Positions 1 through 12,380 of a stretch of DNA of 64,000 nucleotides are shown here, piece by piece (the first letter of the stretch is position 1; every line of letters starts with the position of its first letter). The notes beneath the pieces are model-generated. The model had not been told where the DNA came from, searched no databases, and saw only the letters and a program-made list of their open reading frames with translations. This DNA comes from Saccopteryx bilineata (taxonomy: Eukaryota > Chordata > Mammalia > Chiroptera > Emballonuridae). The translations under genes and the position numbers were made by a program. The stretch spans positions 120,489,033-120,553,032 of the forward strand of contig NC_089495.1 of NCBI RefSeq assembly GCF_036850765.1, written 5' to 3'.

Positions 1-1288
1 CCTCACGCTTAGGAAGTGCTTTTTATTTATATTATTTTCCTCCTCACATTTTGAAGTTATCTAAATTGGCTGAAAATAACTTTTCTTGGTGCCTTATTGG
101 TTCCTTGCAAACCTTTGTCATATTTTCACCTGACCACTTCTAATGACAGGCCTGTGCATGTATGTGTGTTGTGTGTAATTGTGCGCATGTACAAGCTTAA
201 ATACTGTGCCAACAATACTGTTTTCATTAGGCTGTTTTCTCCTGGGCCAGGGCTGCACTAATCCTGACACTGGCTGCTAGGAGAAAACCTCATGGATCCC
301 ACACAGAACCTTAATAACAGCATCTGTGATCTGCACTGTCAAGTACAGAATGGGACCCCCAGAGCTAGGAAATGTCATTGTATATTTTAATGAACTGCTA
401 CCCTTGCTGAAGATGCTTCTTTCACTTTTTTGCTCTACAGAAAGACCAAGGGGGTAAAAGAAACAAGGCTTTGAATAACTGCTTTCTAACACCGAATGTG
501 GCAAACAGAACAGAGCACATCACAAATCTAGGCAGGCATGAGGTACTGGGGCTGTGTGCCCTTTCTTGCCGCCAAAGTCCAATCAAGTGATCTTGGGAAA
601 GAAATACAGCTCAGTTGGGGAAGGTGGTTCTAAAAGAAAAGCTACCAAGACATTAAAGCAGAACGAGGGGTAGGCAGGATGTAAGTCACTAAGTAACCGA
701 ACTGGGACTGTTAAAGCTTCTAGCAGTTTGATGACAATTACAGGATTGATTTAAGTCAGGATAATGTCTGTGGCACATCATTTTATGACAATATTATGTC
801 ATGTTTTTATAAATTGTATGTATAGTATGTATGGGATGTATGTGTGTCTATACATAATATATATTATATATGAGAGAGATTTAGTGACTTTTGATATGGG
901 TTTGGTGCAGGTAAATTTGTTACTGAGCCAAATGAGGCACATACCAATTCAGTCATTCGAGTCCAGGGCATTTAACACTTTTATGATTTCCGTGTGTGTA
1001 CAGTGTACCATCCATGAAGATATCTCCCGAACTCACGAATCAGAGCCAGCGACATTTTATTTGTAGACAATAAACTTGAATCTGTAAATTATTACTGGCA
1101 GATGGTTATAATTCTGAATCCATAACACTAACAAGTGGAAACCCAGAGCATCTTGAGAAGTTTTTCTTTGTTTGTTCCTGGAAGTCAGTAGAACAGCTGT
1201 GTATGTGGTTATGTTAGTCTCATGATAATTTGCTGACCTTATTATTTCAGAAAAATTTTGTATTGTATTTGTGGGAAGGTAAAATAAT
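1..1288. other. Unannotated sequence
   Basis: AT-rich single-copy-looking DNA with a short TATA-rich patch near 850. No exon, RNA gene or element recognised. Confidence 0.6.
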
Positions 1289-1300
1289 GCTTTCAGATTT

Positions 1301-1683
1301 ATTATTATTATTATTATTTTTTGTATTTTTCTGAAGTTGGAAATGGGGAGGCAGTCAGACAGACTCCCGCATGAGCCCGACCGGGATCCACCCGGCATGC
1401 CCACCAGGGGGCGATGCTCTGCCCATCTGGGGCATCACTCTGTTGCAACCAGAGCCATTCTAGCACCTGAGGCAGAGGCCACAGAGCCATCCTCAGCGCC
1501 CCAGCCAACCCTGCTCCAATGGAGCCTTGGCTGCGGGAGGGGAAGAGAGAGACAGAGAGGAAGGAGAGGGGGAGGGGTGGAGAAGCAGATGGGCGCCTCT
1601 CCTGTGTGCCCTGGCCGGGAATCAAACCCGGGACTCCTGCACACCAGGCTGACGCTCTGCCACTGAGCCAACCGACCAGGGCC
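1301..1683 (-). mobile_element. tRNA-derived SINE, long subfamily
   Basis: In minus orientation the SINE has a tRNA-like head (GGTTCGATT-type box B) and a body ending in the AAAATACAAA tail. TSD GCTTTCAGATTT at 1289-1300 and 1684-1695. Confidence 0.93.
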
Positions 1684-2147
1684 GCTTTCAGATTTTTATA
1701 AAATATGGAGAGTAGTTATTTATGAAAAACAAAGAAATGTCTATTTTTGTTTCTTTGTTCCCAACTAATGTAGGTAAATTTTAAAGTGTGCTAAAACAAT
1801 GATAAAGAAAATGAGATGCTCTACAAGTCTGTTTTACCTCGTGGTTTTTTGGAGACACACTGCTTTCTGAGCATGTCTCAGGAGATAACGTGGTTCTAAC
1901 TTCATGATCAGATTTCTCATATGTACTTGAAACACAAAGGGTAATGTTTTTATTAATAAGAAAAGCAAATTCCAATTACCAGAAACAGAACTAATGAAAA
2001 CTTGTTTTACTTGAATATACTTCATAGGTTTCCCCTGCTGATCCTGTTCTTGTTCCATGATTCACTTGCAGGAATGACGGGAAATACACATAAGAACAGA
2101 GGCATTGCCCGAGACTCTGCTGTGTTTTATCATCCCTCTGTCTATAC

Positions 2148-2591
2148 CAGCAGTTTTCAAACTTTTTCATCTCGTGGCACACATAAACTAATTATGAAAA
2201 TTCTGCAGCACACAGAATATATTTTTTGCCAAGCTAACAAAAAAAAGTATAATTTTGATTGAGTTACCAAAAAACCCCCAATAGTAATTACTTTTTGCTC
2301 CTAAGTGACTTTTTAAAAAACCAAGTGCCTATACCTGTCTCTAAGAATTTCTGGTAACAAGAATTAACCAATCAGATACAACCTTATTATGCCACATGAC
2401 CAATAAGAAGCAACTTTGTTATATGACCTGTACATTTATGGTTCAAGACAGGGCATTCACACCGGATGGCTATTGTGTTGGCTGTTGTCATTATTTGACA
2501 ATCTAAGGAAAAAGAGGTCAGTGCCCCTGACTAAACAGTCAGGTACTGAGTGTTTTAAACATTCTTGTGGCACACCGGTTGAAAATCGCTG
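2148..2591. mobile_element. hAT-type MITE, 444 bp
   Basis: The termini CAGCAGTTTTCAAAC and GTTGAAAATCGCTG are imperfect inverted repeats, followed inward on both sides by GTGGCACAC. The flanks share TCTAT but give no clean 8-bp duplication. Confidence 0.75.
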
Positions 2592-2599
2592 CTCTCTAT

Positions 2600-3660
2600 C
2601 AAACCTATTGGAGTAGATGTTGGTGCTGTTGTTCTTTTGTGTTTCTGGTTGGGGAGCAAGAACTCTCCAAACTACTTATTCACCAGCTAGACCCACAACT
2701 TGATATTAGGCTGTAAATACAAGTCAGGGAATCTAAATAAGATGATATAAATTGATTTAGAGGTGGCACCTCCCTTATCTGTCTGAATAGATGCTTAGTA
2801 AACATGAGAATACTTTCTTACTGGCTTCTGCTTGGGTGAGATGCAGACTAGCTACCAATCCACAACCACCACCTCAAATGAATGCCTGGTATATCTGTTT
2901 TCCGGTGATTGGGCTGAGGCATAAGTATGGGAGAAGATAGGTAATTAGGAGCTTACAGTGTTGTTTGAGGGAGATAAGACAAATCCAGTATGAGAGTATA
3001 CAATTCAATGGCACAGTGATGGGAACATGAGATTGGTTTACAGGTCAGGACAACTGGGAGGAGAGGAGAGTATACAGCAATTGAGCTGGATCCTGGCAGA
3101 GCACCTGTACCTTACCTGTACAGGACTCTAGTTGGCACACATTCCCAATTTCTCATTGCTCATTTCTCCCCAAGGGAAAAGAGAGGAAAGGGCAAAGTCA
3201 CAAGCTGGAACAAAGGGACCATTGGGACTTAGACTGTTGGAGAAATAGGTGGGCCTGGAGTATTACTGGTAATAATGCTGTAGTGATTTACAGAGCTCTT
3301 TAGTTTGTCACAGATGGAAACATGATCGAGAGTCAGTAGAATGGTTATGTGCATAGACTTGGGAGCTGGACTGACAGGAGTCTAATTCCAGCCCCACAAT
3401 TTAAGGGCTGTGTGATTCTGGACAGATTAACCTGTCAATACTTCAGGTTTCTTATCTGTGAAAGGGCGGTAATAGTCATGCCCATATCTCAGGGTTCAGA
3501 GATCTAAAGGGTTAAATCAGGCTAAGGCAAGGTCAAGGTAAAGCAAAGAGGAGTGGCTGTTCAGGCATGGAATGGAAAGGGAATGGAAACACTAGGTTTT
3601 CAAATTTGAGTCTGCATAAGAATCCTTTGAGGCTATTAGAAATGTAGATTCCAAAAAAAA
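2600..3660. other. Unannotated sequence
   Basis: No gene or repeat family recognised. Confidence 0.55.
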
Positions 3661-3667
3661 ATAATAA

Positions 3668-3882
3668 TTGAGGGAGGGAGGGAGTGAGGGAAGGAGGGAA
3701 GAAGGGAGGAAGGGAGGGAGGGAGGAAGGAAGAGAGGAAAGGAAGGAGGGAGGGAGGGAGGAAGGGAGGAAGGGAGGAAGGGAGGAAGAGAGGAAGGGAG
3801 GAAGAGAGGAAGAGAGGAAGGGAGGAAGAGAGAAAGAGAGGAAGAGAGGAAGGGAAGGAGGAAGGAAGGGAGGGAGGAAATG
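3668..3882. repeat. Purine-rich (GGGA/GGAA)n tract
   Basis: About 215 nt consist almost only of G and A on the plus strand. The long open frames over it on either strand are compositional. Confidence 0.95.
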
Positions 3883-3949
3883 TATATTCCTAAACTTCAG
3901 CTCCAGGGATTGAGGTTTAGTAGGTCTGGAGACCAAGAAACTGCTGATT

Positions 3950-4260
3950 GCTATTTTTTGTTTTTCTGGGTTTACAAAAAAGTTGCAAAGACAGTTCAGA
4001 GTTCCTGTATACCCCCTTCCATACCCATTTCCCCCCAATGTTAACATATGACAGTACATTTTTCAAAATTAACAAGTCAACATTGGTTCATTACTGTTAA
4101 CTTTAGACTTCATTTGGATTTCACCAGATTTTCCACTACTATTCTTTATCTGTTCCAGGATCCAATCCAGCATTCCACATTACATTTAGAGCAACTTTGT
4201 TTTTCAGAGGCATTTTCAGCTGACAGATGTGGCCTGGGACATTTTGAGAAATGCTAGATG
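3950..4260 (+). mobile_element. Ancient L1 3' end remnant
   Basis: The stretch with CAACATTGGTTCATTACTGT, GGATTTCACCAGATTTTCCA and TGTTCCAGGATCCAATCCAG is typical of old mammalian L1 3' regions. Confidence 0.7.
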
Positions 4261-5344
4261 TACAGGACTGAGCAAAGTCAAGTTGCCCCATCCCAACATT
4301 GAGAAGATAAGTACATTTTTAAGGCTGAAAGGGATAAATTGATGGATGGGTGGATATAGGCGATTGATTTTAAAATTAGGATGGAATCCCCTTGGTTAGG
4401 TGAGAGGGATTACCTTGAGAAGCGAGACATCGATTCCTAATGCCAGATGAAATGAGTTTTGGAGTTTGGAATGTGGGGATGCTGCCTAGACTGAGACTAC
4501 ATCTAGGGTTGTGGGCAGGTCAGGGAAGTCAGCAAGTGCAGTAAGCTAGGAACAGCTGCTTTGGGGAACACAGGAGGGACTAAAGGGGATTGCAAGGTAG
4601 GTAACCTGTGAGCAAAGTTATAAAACTTGTATTTCCTGGAGCCTTGTGATAACGTTTTGGAAATGGGTCATGGTAGTAAATAACATTGAGCATTGCCCAG
4701 TGGGCATTAGCAGAGGTCAAAGGGTGAAGGCTGAGATGATCTTGTTGAGGGCCAGCCCTAAACGGCAGTGGGCAGGGGACAGAACCCTGAGGCTCTGCCT
4801 TTGGAAGAGCCACTTTCAGTGAGGAGGTGAAGGAGCCACTGCTGGGGGGCTAAAGGTCAAGGTTAGTAGACTTGAGAAGAATAAGATGAATAGATGTGTC
4901 AGGAAAATGCTAGCAGAATCATTTGAGTCTTGAATACTGTTGATAGCTTCTGATGCTATCACTGAATTTCTCTCGCCATTCAAATTACTTACCTCCCTTC
5001 ACCACAGTTAATTTATTCCTTTTTAAGAGGCTGTTAACCTTTTTTTTGACTCTGGAGTCCTCTTCATTTCTAAACAATTTCACTTTCTTAGTTCTTTCTG
5101 TACCCTTGAGATCCTAAGCCACAAACTGCTGGTATTCCTAGAATTTGTTTTACATTACATGGTCTCTCATCTGGCAAACCAGATTTAAAGTAGTTGAGTG
5201 GAAACTGCCTCAGAACTAAAACAGATTGCACCTGTGCTCCAGGGACGCTGGCTTTGCTAAAGGGCTCCAAGATGTTTTATATTGCTTGCTGTCAGTGTCA
5301 GGCTAACCAGGTCAGTAAGGGGCTAAATTAAGGCCATAGATAAT
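4261..5344. other. Unannotated sequence
   Basis: No coding signal; short ORFs have no recognisable similarity. Confidence 0.55.
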
Positions 5345-5355
5345 CTAATCCTTAT

Positions 5356-5760
5356 TATTATTATTATTATTTTTTTGTATTTTTCTGAAGCTGGAAACGG
5401 GGAGAGACAGTCAGACAGACTCCCGCATGCGCCCGACCGGGATCCACCCAGCACGCCCACCAGGGGCGATGCTCTGCCCACCAGGGGGCGATGCTCTGCC
5501 CCTCCGGGGTGTCGTTCTGCCGCGACCAGAGCCACTCTAGTGCCTGGGGCAGAGGCCAAGGAGCCATCCCCAGCGCTCGGGCCATCTTTGCTCCAATGGA
5601 GCCTTGGCTGCGGGAGGGGAAGAGAGAGAGTCAGAGAGGAAGGAGGGGGTGGGGGTGGAGAAGCAAATGGGCGCTTCTCCTATGTGCCCTGGCCGGGAAT
5701 CGAACCCGGGTCCCCCGCACGCCAGGCCGACGCTCTACCGCTGAGCCAACCGGCCAGGGC
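5356..5760 (-). mobile_element. tRNA-derived SINE, long subfamily
   Basis: TSD CTAATCCTTA on both sides (from 5345 and 5761). The body carries two copies of the CACCAGGGG(G)CGATGCTCTG module, a length variant of this subfamily. Confidence 0.93.
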
Positions 5761-6077
5761 CTAATCCTTATTTTTTTTTTTATAGATGCTCAGTATAGTC
5801 AGCAGATTTTGCATTCAAACTAACACCTACCTGGGATATTTCTCTGCCACCTGTCAAGTGTTTTTCCAAGTAGCATTGTACTCAAGAATGCAGCTCTGCC
5901 TGAGGGAACAGTTTAGTCATTTTAGATGTGGTTACGGAAGAGGCTTGGGTGATGAAAGATTTTAGCTAACCTACATGCCATGACTAAACATTTCTAAAAA
6001 CACTGCATAACCTGAATACAGAGTAAATTCTTTTTTGTAGATACTGGTTTCAGCACTTTTTTAAAAAAAATTAAGGA

Positions 6078-6402
6078 GCCTGGCCAGGCGGTGGTGCAGT
6101 GGATAGAGCATCAAACTGGGATGTGGAAGACCCAGGTTCGAGACCCCGAGGTCGCCAGCTTGAGTGCGGTTCATCTGGTTTGAGCAAAGCTCACCAGCTT
6201 GGACCCAAGGTCGCTGGCTCAAGCAAGGGGTTACTCAGTCTGCTGAAGGCCCGCGGTCAAGGCACATATGAGAAAGTAATCGATAAACAATTAAGGTGTG
6301 ACAATGAAAAACTGATGATTGATGCTTCTTATCTCCCTTCCTGTCTGTCTGTCCCTATCTATCCCTCTCTCTGACTCTCTCTGTCTCTGTAAAAATAAAA
6401 AA
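6078..6402 (+). mobile_element. tRNA-derived SINE, 'CCAGGCGGTGG' subfamily
   Basis: The head is GCCTGGCCAGGCGGTGGTGC with GGTTCGAGACCCC as box B. It ends in a CTCTGTAAAAA tail. Near-duplicate flanks ATTAAGGA and ATCAAGGA. Confidence 0.92.
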
Positions 6403-6410
6403 ATCAAGGA

Positions 6411-7749
6411 ATAGTATATTTATAGATACAGGAAAACTAAACCAAGAAGTTGTTAGAATCCATTGGAGTCCGAAAAGACCAGTGTAACAGGCCTTATTGA
6501 AAGGAAGTCTGCCGGGCTGTCTCCTAATGGAGAGTCGCACCAGGCACAGGCCAGGACCGTGCTTTAAGGGTTAGGGGAGGGGGAGTAGGAAGGATCGTAG
6601 GGTATCATCCGATTGGCTGCCGGACAAAGGATAGTCTTTTATGGAAGTTTGAGTATGTTTAACTTCTAGCGGTTTTCAATCATCCAGGACTTCTCTCGGC
6701 TTGTGACGTCAGACATTCCTTTGCGGTTGGTCATCTGCCGCCAGCCCTGAAATCAGACTTACCAGCAGCGTTAAAGAAATGAAAACTTAGGGGAGTGAAC
6801 CATGAGCTGTTATAAAACCAGGATTCAGTGCTCCTGGATTTCAATAAGTGTGGGCATATGGGACATAACAGTTTGAAGGATAGGGCCATGCTGGACTCTG
6901 ATAGAGCTTGCAAGAACTTTCTCATTGTTTTAGGATAAACCATATAAAACTGCTGGTAGGCAACCATTTTTGACATACAAAACTGAGTTTTATTTGGTTC
7001 AGATATTTTAGACGGTTTGTCTTTTCCTTGTAATAAAGATTTAAGGGTTCCGGTCACAATATACCAGTGTTAAAATTTCACTGAGGTCAGTATTCCAATG
7101 GGGGGTGGGGGGTGGGAACTGAAAGAGAATAAATTGGAGTCAAGGTAATCAGGTATTCTTTTAGTCTTATCACTGTAGGGCACAAACATTTCCCAAGTAT
7201 AAAACCCTGAGAAAACTGCCAGTTACCACCCTACTAGTAACTAGTTTCCATGCCCCATAACATCTGTCAGAGAACCTACTGACTTTCAGTGATGTTTATA
7301 GTCCTACCTGAAGTTGATTAAATTTCTTGTTTCTCAAAATGGACATATGACCTTCTAGAATTAAAGCCAAAGGGAAAAGAGCAATTTTTAGTGATTCTAG
7401 TTATTCCACCAATTTGTTCTTGAAACCAGATTCATGTCCAGCGTCTCTTCTCCAAACCCTTTTATCCTCTGACTACTCATAAATGCCAACATTTCTGCTT
7501 AGTAGCTGGCATATTACTACGAGGTGCAAACTATCCTGCAGACAGTGACACGTGGTATTTTTTTGTCCTTCTAAACTAAATCAAATCATTTTTCCTAATC
7601 AGCAATTTATCAAGAACAAGTGATAAGATTTGACCTTAGTGAAATAAGGTACATGAAAATATAGTAAAACTTTCAGGATTTACTGAATATACTCAAGCTG
7701 AGTGGCTAGGGTCTTAGTTATAAAGAAATCTTAGAGAATTTGGTATATT
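6411..7749. other. Unannotated sequence, possibly an old LTR or ERV piece
   Basis: A 108-codon minus-strand ORF at 6731-7057 and a promoter-like stretch around 6480-6760 suggest an old retroviral remnant, but I cannot name a family or place ends. Confidence 0.3.
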
Positions 7750-7839
7750 TCTCCCATCCAAGTACTAACCAGGCCCAACCCTGCTTAGCTTCTAACATCA
7801 GATGAGATTGGGCACATTCTGGGAGGTATGGCTGTAGAC
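7750..7839 (-). pseudogene. 5S rRNA pseudogene, 3'-truncated
   Basis: On the minus strand it reads GTCTACAGCCATACC at the start, then AGCTAAGCAGGGTTGGGCCT and GGTTAGTACTTGGATGGGAG, the 5S sequence with many substitutions. The last part of the molecule (about 27 nt) is missing, so it is a retrotransposed or decayed copy. Confidence 0.88.
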
Positions 7840-9265
7840 AGAATTCGATATATTTTTAACTGAAATTTAAGTCTGAAAATAGCATTTTAAAGTCAGCTTT
7901 AAACAGTTCCTATGCTTTCATTTTCTGACCTGTTTAATTGCTTGAAATTCTCAAATAACTTACATTCTGATCTAGTTTTCCTGTATCTCCTTTCTCTCTG
8001 ATATATTTTACCTATTTTTTTCTTCCAATGTGTTTTTCCCCCTCTAGGCACAATAATGAACTATTTATTCAAAGATGCCATCTAATGCATCATGCCACTG
8101 AGTACTGTGGCCATTGATGTTAAGTGTAATAAATTATCTTTAGGTTGAAAAGAGCTTAAGACAAACAAGTGCATCTTAGAGGCAGAGGTCAGACCACTTA
8201 TGGTCAGGTTAAAAATGCCTCAAGACCCCACTGTCAGAGCTGGTTGAAAACATCTAAAGTTAGGGAGAGACATAAATGCTACGTGAAGAGAAGCGTTACA
8301 AAACACTCTAGCCATGTTTTCATTAAAATAGACTTTATTAGCTTTTATTTTAATATAAACATGAGTAAGAAAAACCACATAAGTTGTAGCATTCATTTCA
8401 AATAAAAGTAAAGTAAGTACTTGAATCTCCAAGCTCTGAATTCCATTAACAATGTTTTTTGAGGTGGTAGATTTTAATATTTTATTTATTGTTATTTTTT
8501 CTGTCTTTTAAAAATGATGGAATCTGCAGTATTCAATATAATGTGAAGCCTTGCTATACTGAAAATATTCCTTGGCCCAGAAATACTTTGTTTATAGGCA
8601 GAATTTCTAGGACTACATTTCAGAAGATAGGAGAAAAATTTCACATAGTCAAGAACATTAATTTTTAAAAACATTTTAAGTTTAGGTGATATTTTACCAA
8701 TTTCCTAAACAGTCAACCTAACCTTTAAGGCCTGAGGTTAGGGTTCCTAAGATTTGTATGTTTCCTCTTAAATAGAAAGACTTAAATGAGACACCTACAG
8801 CCAGGTAAACATGCAAAATAGAAAAGCTCTTTCATATAACCTACATTCATAACACTATTAGGATCCAATTCCTTTCTATTTATTACATGTGAATTAGCAC
8901 TGCTCCTCATAATCTTCCTTTACCAAAACGTAGGAAAAGTAACTTTGGTGATCAAAGCAGGTATACAGCTCAGCCCTACAAAGAACTATTTTTAAAAGAG
9001 GGCATTTCTGTGAAGATACAAGGTATCCCCCTAAAGTCTTAGTGCAATTTTAAGCTTTGGCACTTGTAGAAGTATAAATACTACAGACTTATAAAACATT
9101 TGAGTTTAAAACTCTCTTAAACTTAGTTTTGGATATTTTAAATATTAAACTTTAGTTTTAATTGTTTTGTTTCTTTCCTCTCTTAAAGATAATGAACATA
9201 CACTTGGGCAAAATCAGTATTTACTCAGCTATTCTACCCAACCTTCATTAGTTGTTATGTACTTA
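7840..9265. other. Unannotated sequence
   Basis: AT-rich, no gene or named repeat recognised. Confidence 0.55.
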
Positions 9266-9280
9266 CTCTAAGCATGTTTT

Positions 9281-9433
9281 TGTGGGTTTTTTAATTGATT
9301 GATTTTATTGAGAGCGGAAAAGAGAGAGACACACAGGAACATTGTCTGTTCCTGTGTGCGCCCTGACCGGGGATCGAACCAGCCACCTCCGTGTTTCAGG
9401 ACGACACTGACCAACCGAACTATCCGGCCAGGG
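9281..9433 (-). mobile_element. Short VES-like SINE
   Basis: A 153-bp minus-strand insertion ending CCGGCCAGGG with TSD CTCTAAGCATGTTTT (9266-9280, 9434-9448). Confidence 0.9.
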
Positions 9434-10097
9434 CTCTAAGCATGTTTTAATGAGGCATCCACGTGCTGTCATTTATCGGAAGGCCCGAAAGCTCCAGTGA
9501 CTGAAGCACCATAAGGAACTATTTCACTTGCACATTAATTATGGTAGAAAAACATCTGATTCTGAAGAACTACCACGGTACCACAGACAGTGTCCATTTT
9601 ATAAGTGTCTATTTCAGTTGTGAAGATTTTGCTGTCTACTCACCAGAAGGGGAGATGACGTCAGAGTAATGGCGGGGTAGGAAGCGATACCGATAAATCT
9701 CCCCCAAAACTCAACAAGATCTTCAACCAGAAACAGAAAAACCTATCCTTGGAGCCTCCAGATGTTTCGCAATACACCCGAAGGTATGGTTGAGCGAAAA
9801 ATTGGCTAACTATATAACCAAACCCCGAAGGAAATAGGGAGTAAGAAATGCTCCGCCTTCCTCACTAACCTAAACAGGGCAGCTTTCACTTGGAACTGAG
9901 AATATAGAAACTGAGGCGGGCAAAGGGGGTGAATAGATCCAGGCTGTGGCACAAACAGCCGAATCAGGCTGTGGCACGGAGATCCAAGCCGAGGAAAAAC
10001 TGTTCCTGTGGCAACCCGGGCAATACAAGCTAACACTCGCGCCAAACCCAGACAAAGAAAGACAAATGGGGCAGCCATTTTCTCTGATCCCCTGGGC

Positions 10098-10430
10098 GTG
10101 CGCAGATAGTGGGCAAGAGATTCCTTTCAAAGCCCTGGGAGTGGGTGCCCGTGTTATCCCACAGAGAAGCAGAGTCAGAGGCCTTTGTGTGGGCCGAAAG
10201 CGGAATCTCTGGGCCGCCCCAGCGCCTTGCAAAAGCTGTGCACGGGGACAGAGCGAGAGCCAATTCCAACGCTGGAACTTTTCCATGTGGGTGGGGGTTT
10301 CACTCAGAGTGTGAGACTGCCAGCCTGATATCCTGGTCTGCGCGCGCAGATAGTGAGCGAGAGTTTCCTCCAAGCACCCCGGGAGTGGGCACCCGCTCGT
10401 GTTACCAGACAGAGTGGCAGAGCCAGAGGT
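10098..10430 (+). repeat. Direct repeat in the L1 5'UTR (246-bp offset)
   Basis: The segment beginning GCGCAGATAGTGGGCAAGAG at 10098 recurs in diverged form at 10344 (GCGCAGATAGTGAGCGAGAG), each followed by a GGGAGTGGG block and a CAGAGG end. It resembles the monomer-type promoter repeats of some L1 lineages. Confidence 0.7.
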
Positions 10431-10761
10431 TTTTGAGTGGGCAGAAGCCCCACCTGATTATGCTAGCAGCTCTGACTGACTGAGCCTTACCCAGAGCCTT
10501 GTGCTGAGTGGAAATAGAGTGGGGAGTGGCCAGCTCTTTGAGCCTCTTACTATCCAGGCAGAGGCAGCAGCAACCCCATAGCTGGATTATCAGGCTACTA
10601 ATTGAGGAAGGAAAGACTAGGAGAAAGGCTCCAGGAACACAGACTTTCTCACTGTCGGAGCCTATAAATGCTAATGAGCCTCGACTGCCAACGAGACTAA
10701 AGCACAATACATGACATCGCCATAGAGACTTATCAACTGCAAACCTCTACCTGAGCGTGCC

Positions 10762-12374
10762 TGCCGGGGTCCAGCCCCAGGGGGAATCCAGGGGTCCCAC
10801 AGGAAGAGATGGCGTCAGCGTAAATCGAGTGAGAGAGCCGAATTCTTTTCTTTCTCTTTATTCTCTAGTTAGCATTTACTGCCAGGCATCTCCGCCAAAT
10901 GCTAGTATAGCTCCCTTTTTATACACACACACTGAGTTACAATTACATGGTATTAATCATTGCTTCTGTTTCACTATGTTTACATGTTTCCGGATAACAG
11001 TTAATTTATATCTATAAATTACAAACCAGGTAGCAAATCATTCAAAGTACAAAATAACTTGAATAGCGATAACAACATCGGTAAAAGCTTTTAAAGTACT
11101 AGTACTAATAGTTAACTCAACTTTACTGCTGTTGTGAGTCAAGGGGCAGAGAGAGATTAGAAGACGAAATCACTAAGGACTAACAATGGACCACCGCTTG
11201 CTCAGGTAAATGGCCTTGAGTTTATGCAGTGTCCTACTTTTTCTCACAAGATTCTAAAAGGCTTGCTCATAAGGAAATTGACATAACATTAAGAGTAGCT
11301 TTCACCCAAAGATATACAGAGTGCACTTGCAAGATAGCCTAGTAGCAACATAATTTCAGAAGACATTAACTTATTACTTCTATGGATTTCCCTACATTCC
11401 TCTCATTATCAAAAAATCTTGGAAAGCATATAAATCTCATGAGAACATCTCACTGAGAAAGCCCAGTAACTGCCTTTAGTCAAAAAACAATTCTCTTAGT
11501 AAAACATTCTTTTCTTGCCGACTGCGCTCTCATCCTAGGCCACACAATGGGCCATTCTACTATACCTTACCTAAGATACTATTGTCTAGTCAAATATTAC
11601 TTATTTATTATATTTAAACACTAGTTAAGTTCTAACTCTATTCTTCTCAGAGTGTACCACTATCTGCAGATCAAATAAGCAAGAAGAAAGGAATGTTTCT
11701 CTACTCTATCACATGAAAAGGCTAGGGAGGAAAAATGTTGAATTAAGTGAAGGCCGAAAGGCGCTCTGTGCACAGCCACTGCCTCCTACCCTTTCACAAG
11801 TCACAATCTATTTTCTCTAACATGATTAAGAAGGAATTCTCCTACAGACTTAATCCTTTATGAGGGATATCATAGCCAGCCTCTTATGTCTATGAGCCCA
11901 GCTCAAGGGGCTTACAGGCTTTTCTGTGGAACTCACACCCTCCGTCTCATTTTCAAAGAAATTACTACGAATCTACAGGGAAAGCACGGTACTATTATCC
12001 CTGTGCCACAAATAATAGCACACACCCAGAAAAAGGGGGGATATAAGGCCAGATTAATTCAAAAAGTCAAAGGGGGAAGTATCGTTGTGTCTCTCCTTTG
12101 GGTGACTTTGTCAACCCGCAGCCATTGGTCTTCTCTGCTGTGACTTTGTCAATCAGCAGTTTTTGATCTTATTCTGCTGTGACCTTGTCAGCCAGCAGTT
12201 GTGGGTATTCTTCTGCTGTGACCTTGTTGGCCAGCAGTTGTGGGTCTTCTCCTGCTGTGACCTTGTCAGCCAGCAGTTGTGGGTATTCTTCTGCTGTGAC
12301 CTTGTTGGCCAGCAGTTGTGGGCCTTCTTCTGCTGTGACCTTGTCAGCCAGCAGTTGTTGATTGGCTCCCGACA
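10762..12374 (-). mobile_element. Solo LTR, class II-like ERV, copy 1
   Basis: The LTR runs TG...CA in sense on the minus strand, starting TGTCGGGAGCC and ending CCCCGGCA. It is flanked by the 6-bp duplication CGTGCC (10756-10761, 12375-12380). The 1,613-bp length includes about six 39-bp units at the U3 start. TATA and AATAAA motifs sit in the same places as in copy 2. No internal viral genes flank it, so it is a solo LTR. Confidence 0.92.
12140..12360 (-). repeat. 39-bp tandem repeat in LTR copy 1
   Basis: Units of the form CTGCTGTGACCTTGTCAGCC plus 19 further bases repeat about six times, alternating between TCAGCC and TTGGCC variants. As 39 is divisible by three, they give open frames on both strands, which are not genes. 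Confidence 0.9.
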
Positions 12375-12380
12375 CGTGCC

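Noticed and set aside
3592..4059. Ser/Pro/Leu-rich 155-codon ORF and its Glu/Arg/Gly-rich counterparts
   Set aside because: Purely the translation of the purine-rich simple repeat.
6731..7057. 108-codon minus-strand ORF
   Set aside because: No recognisable domain and no splice or promoter support; an old retroviral piece is possible but not shown.
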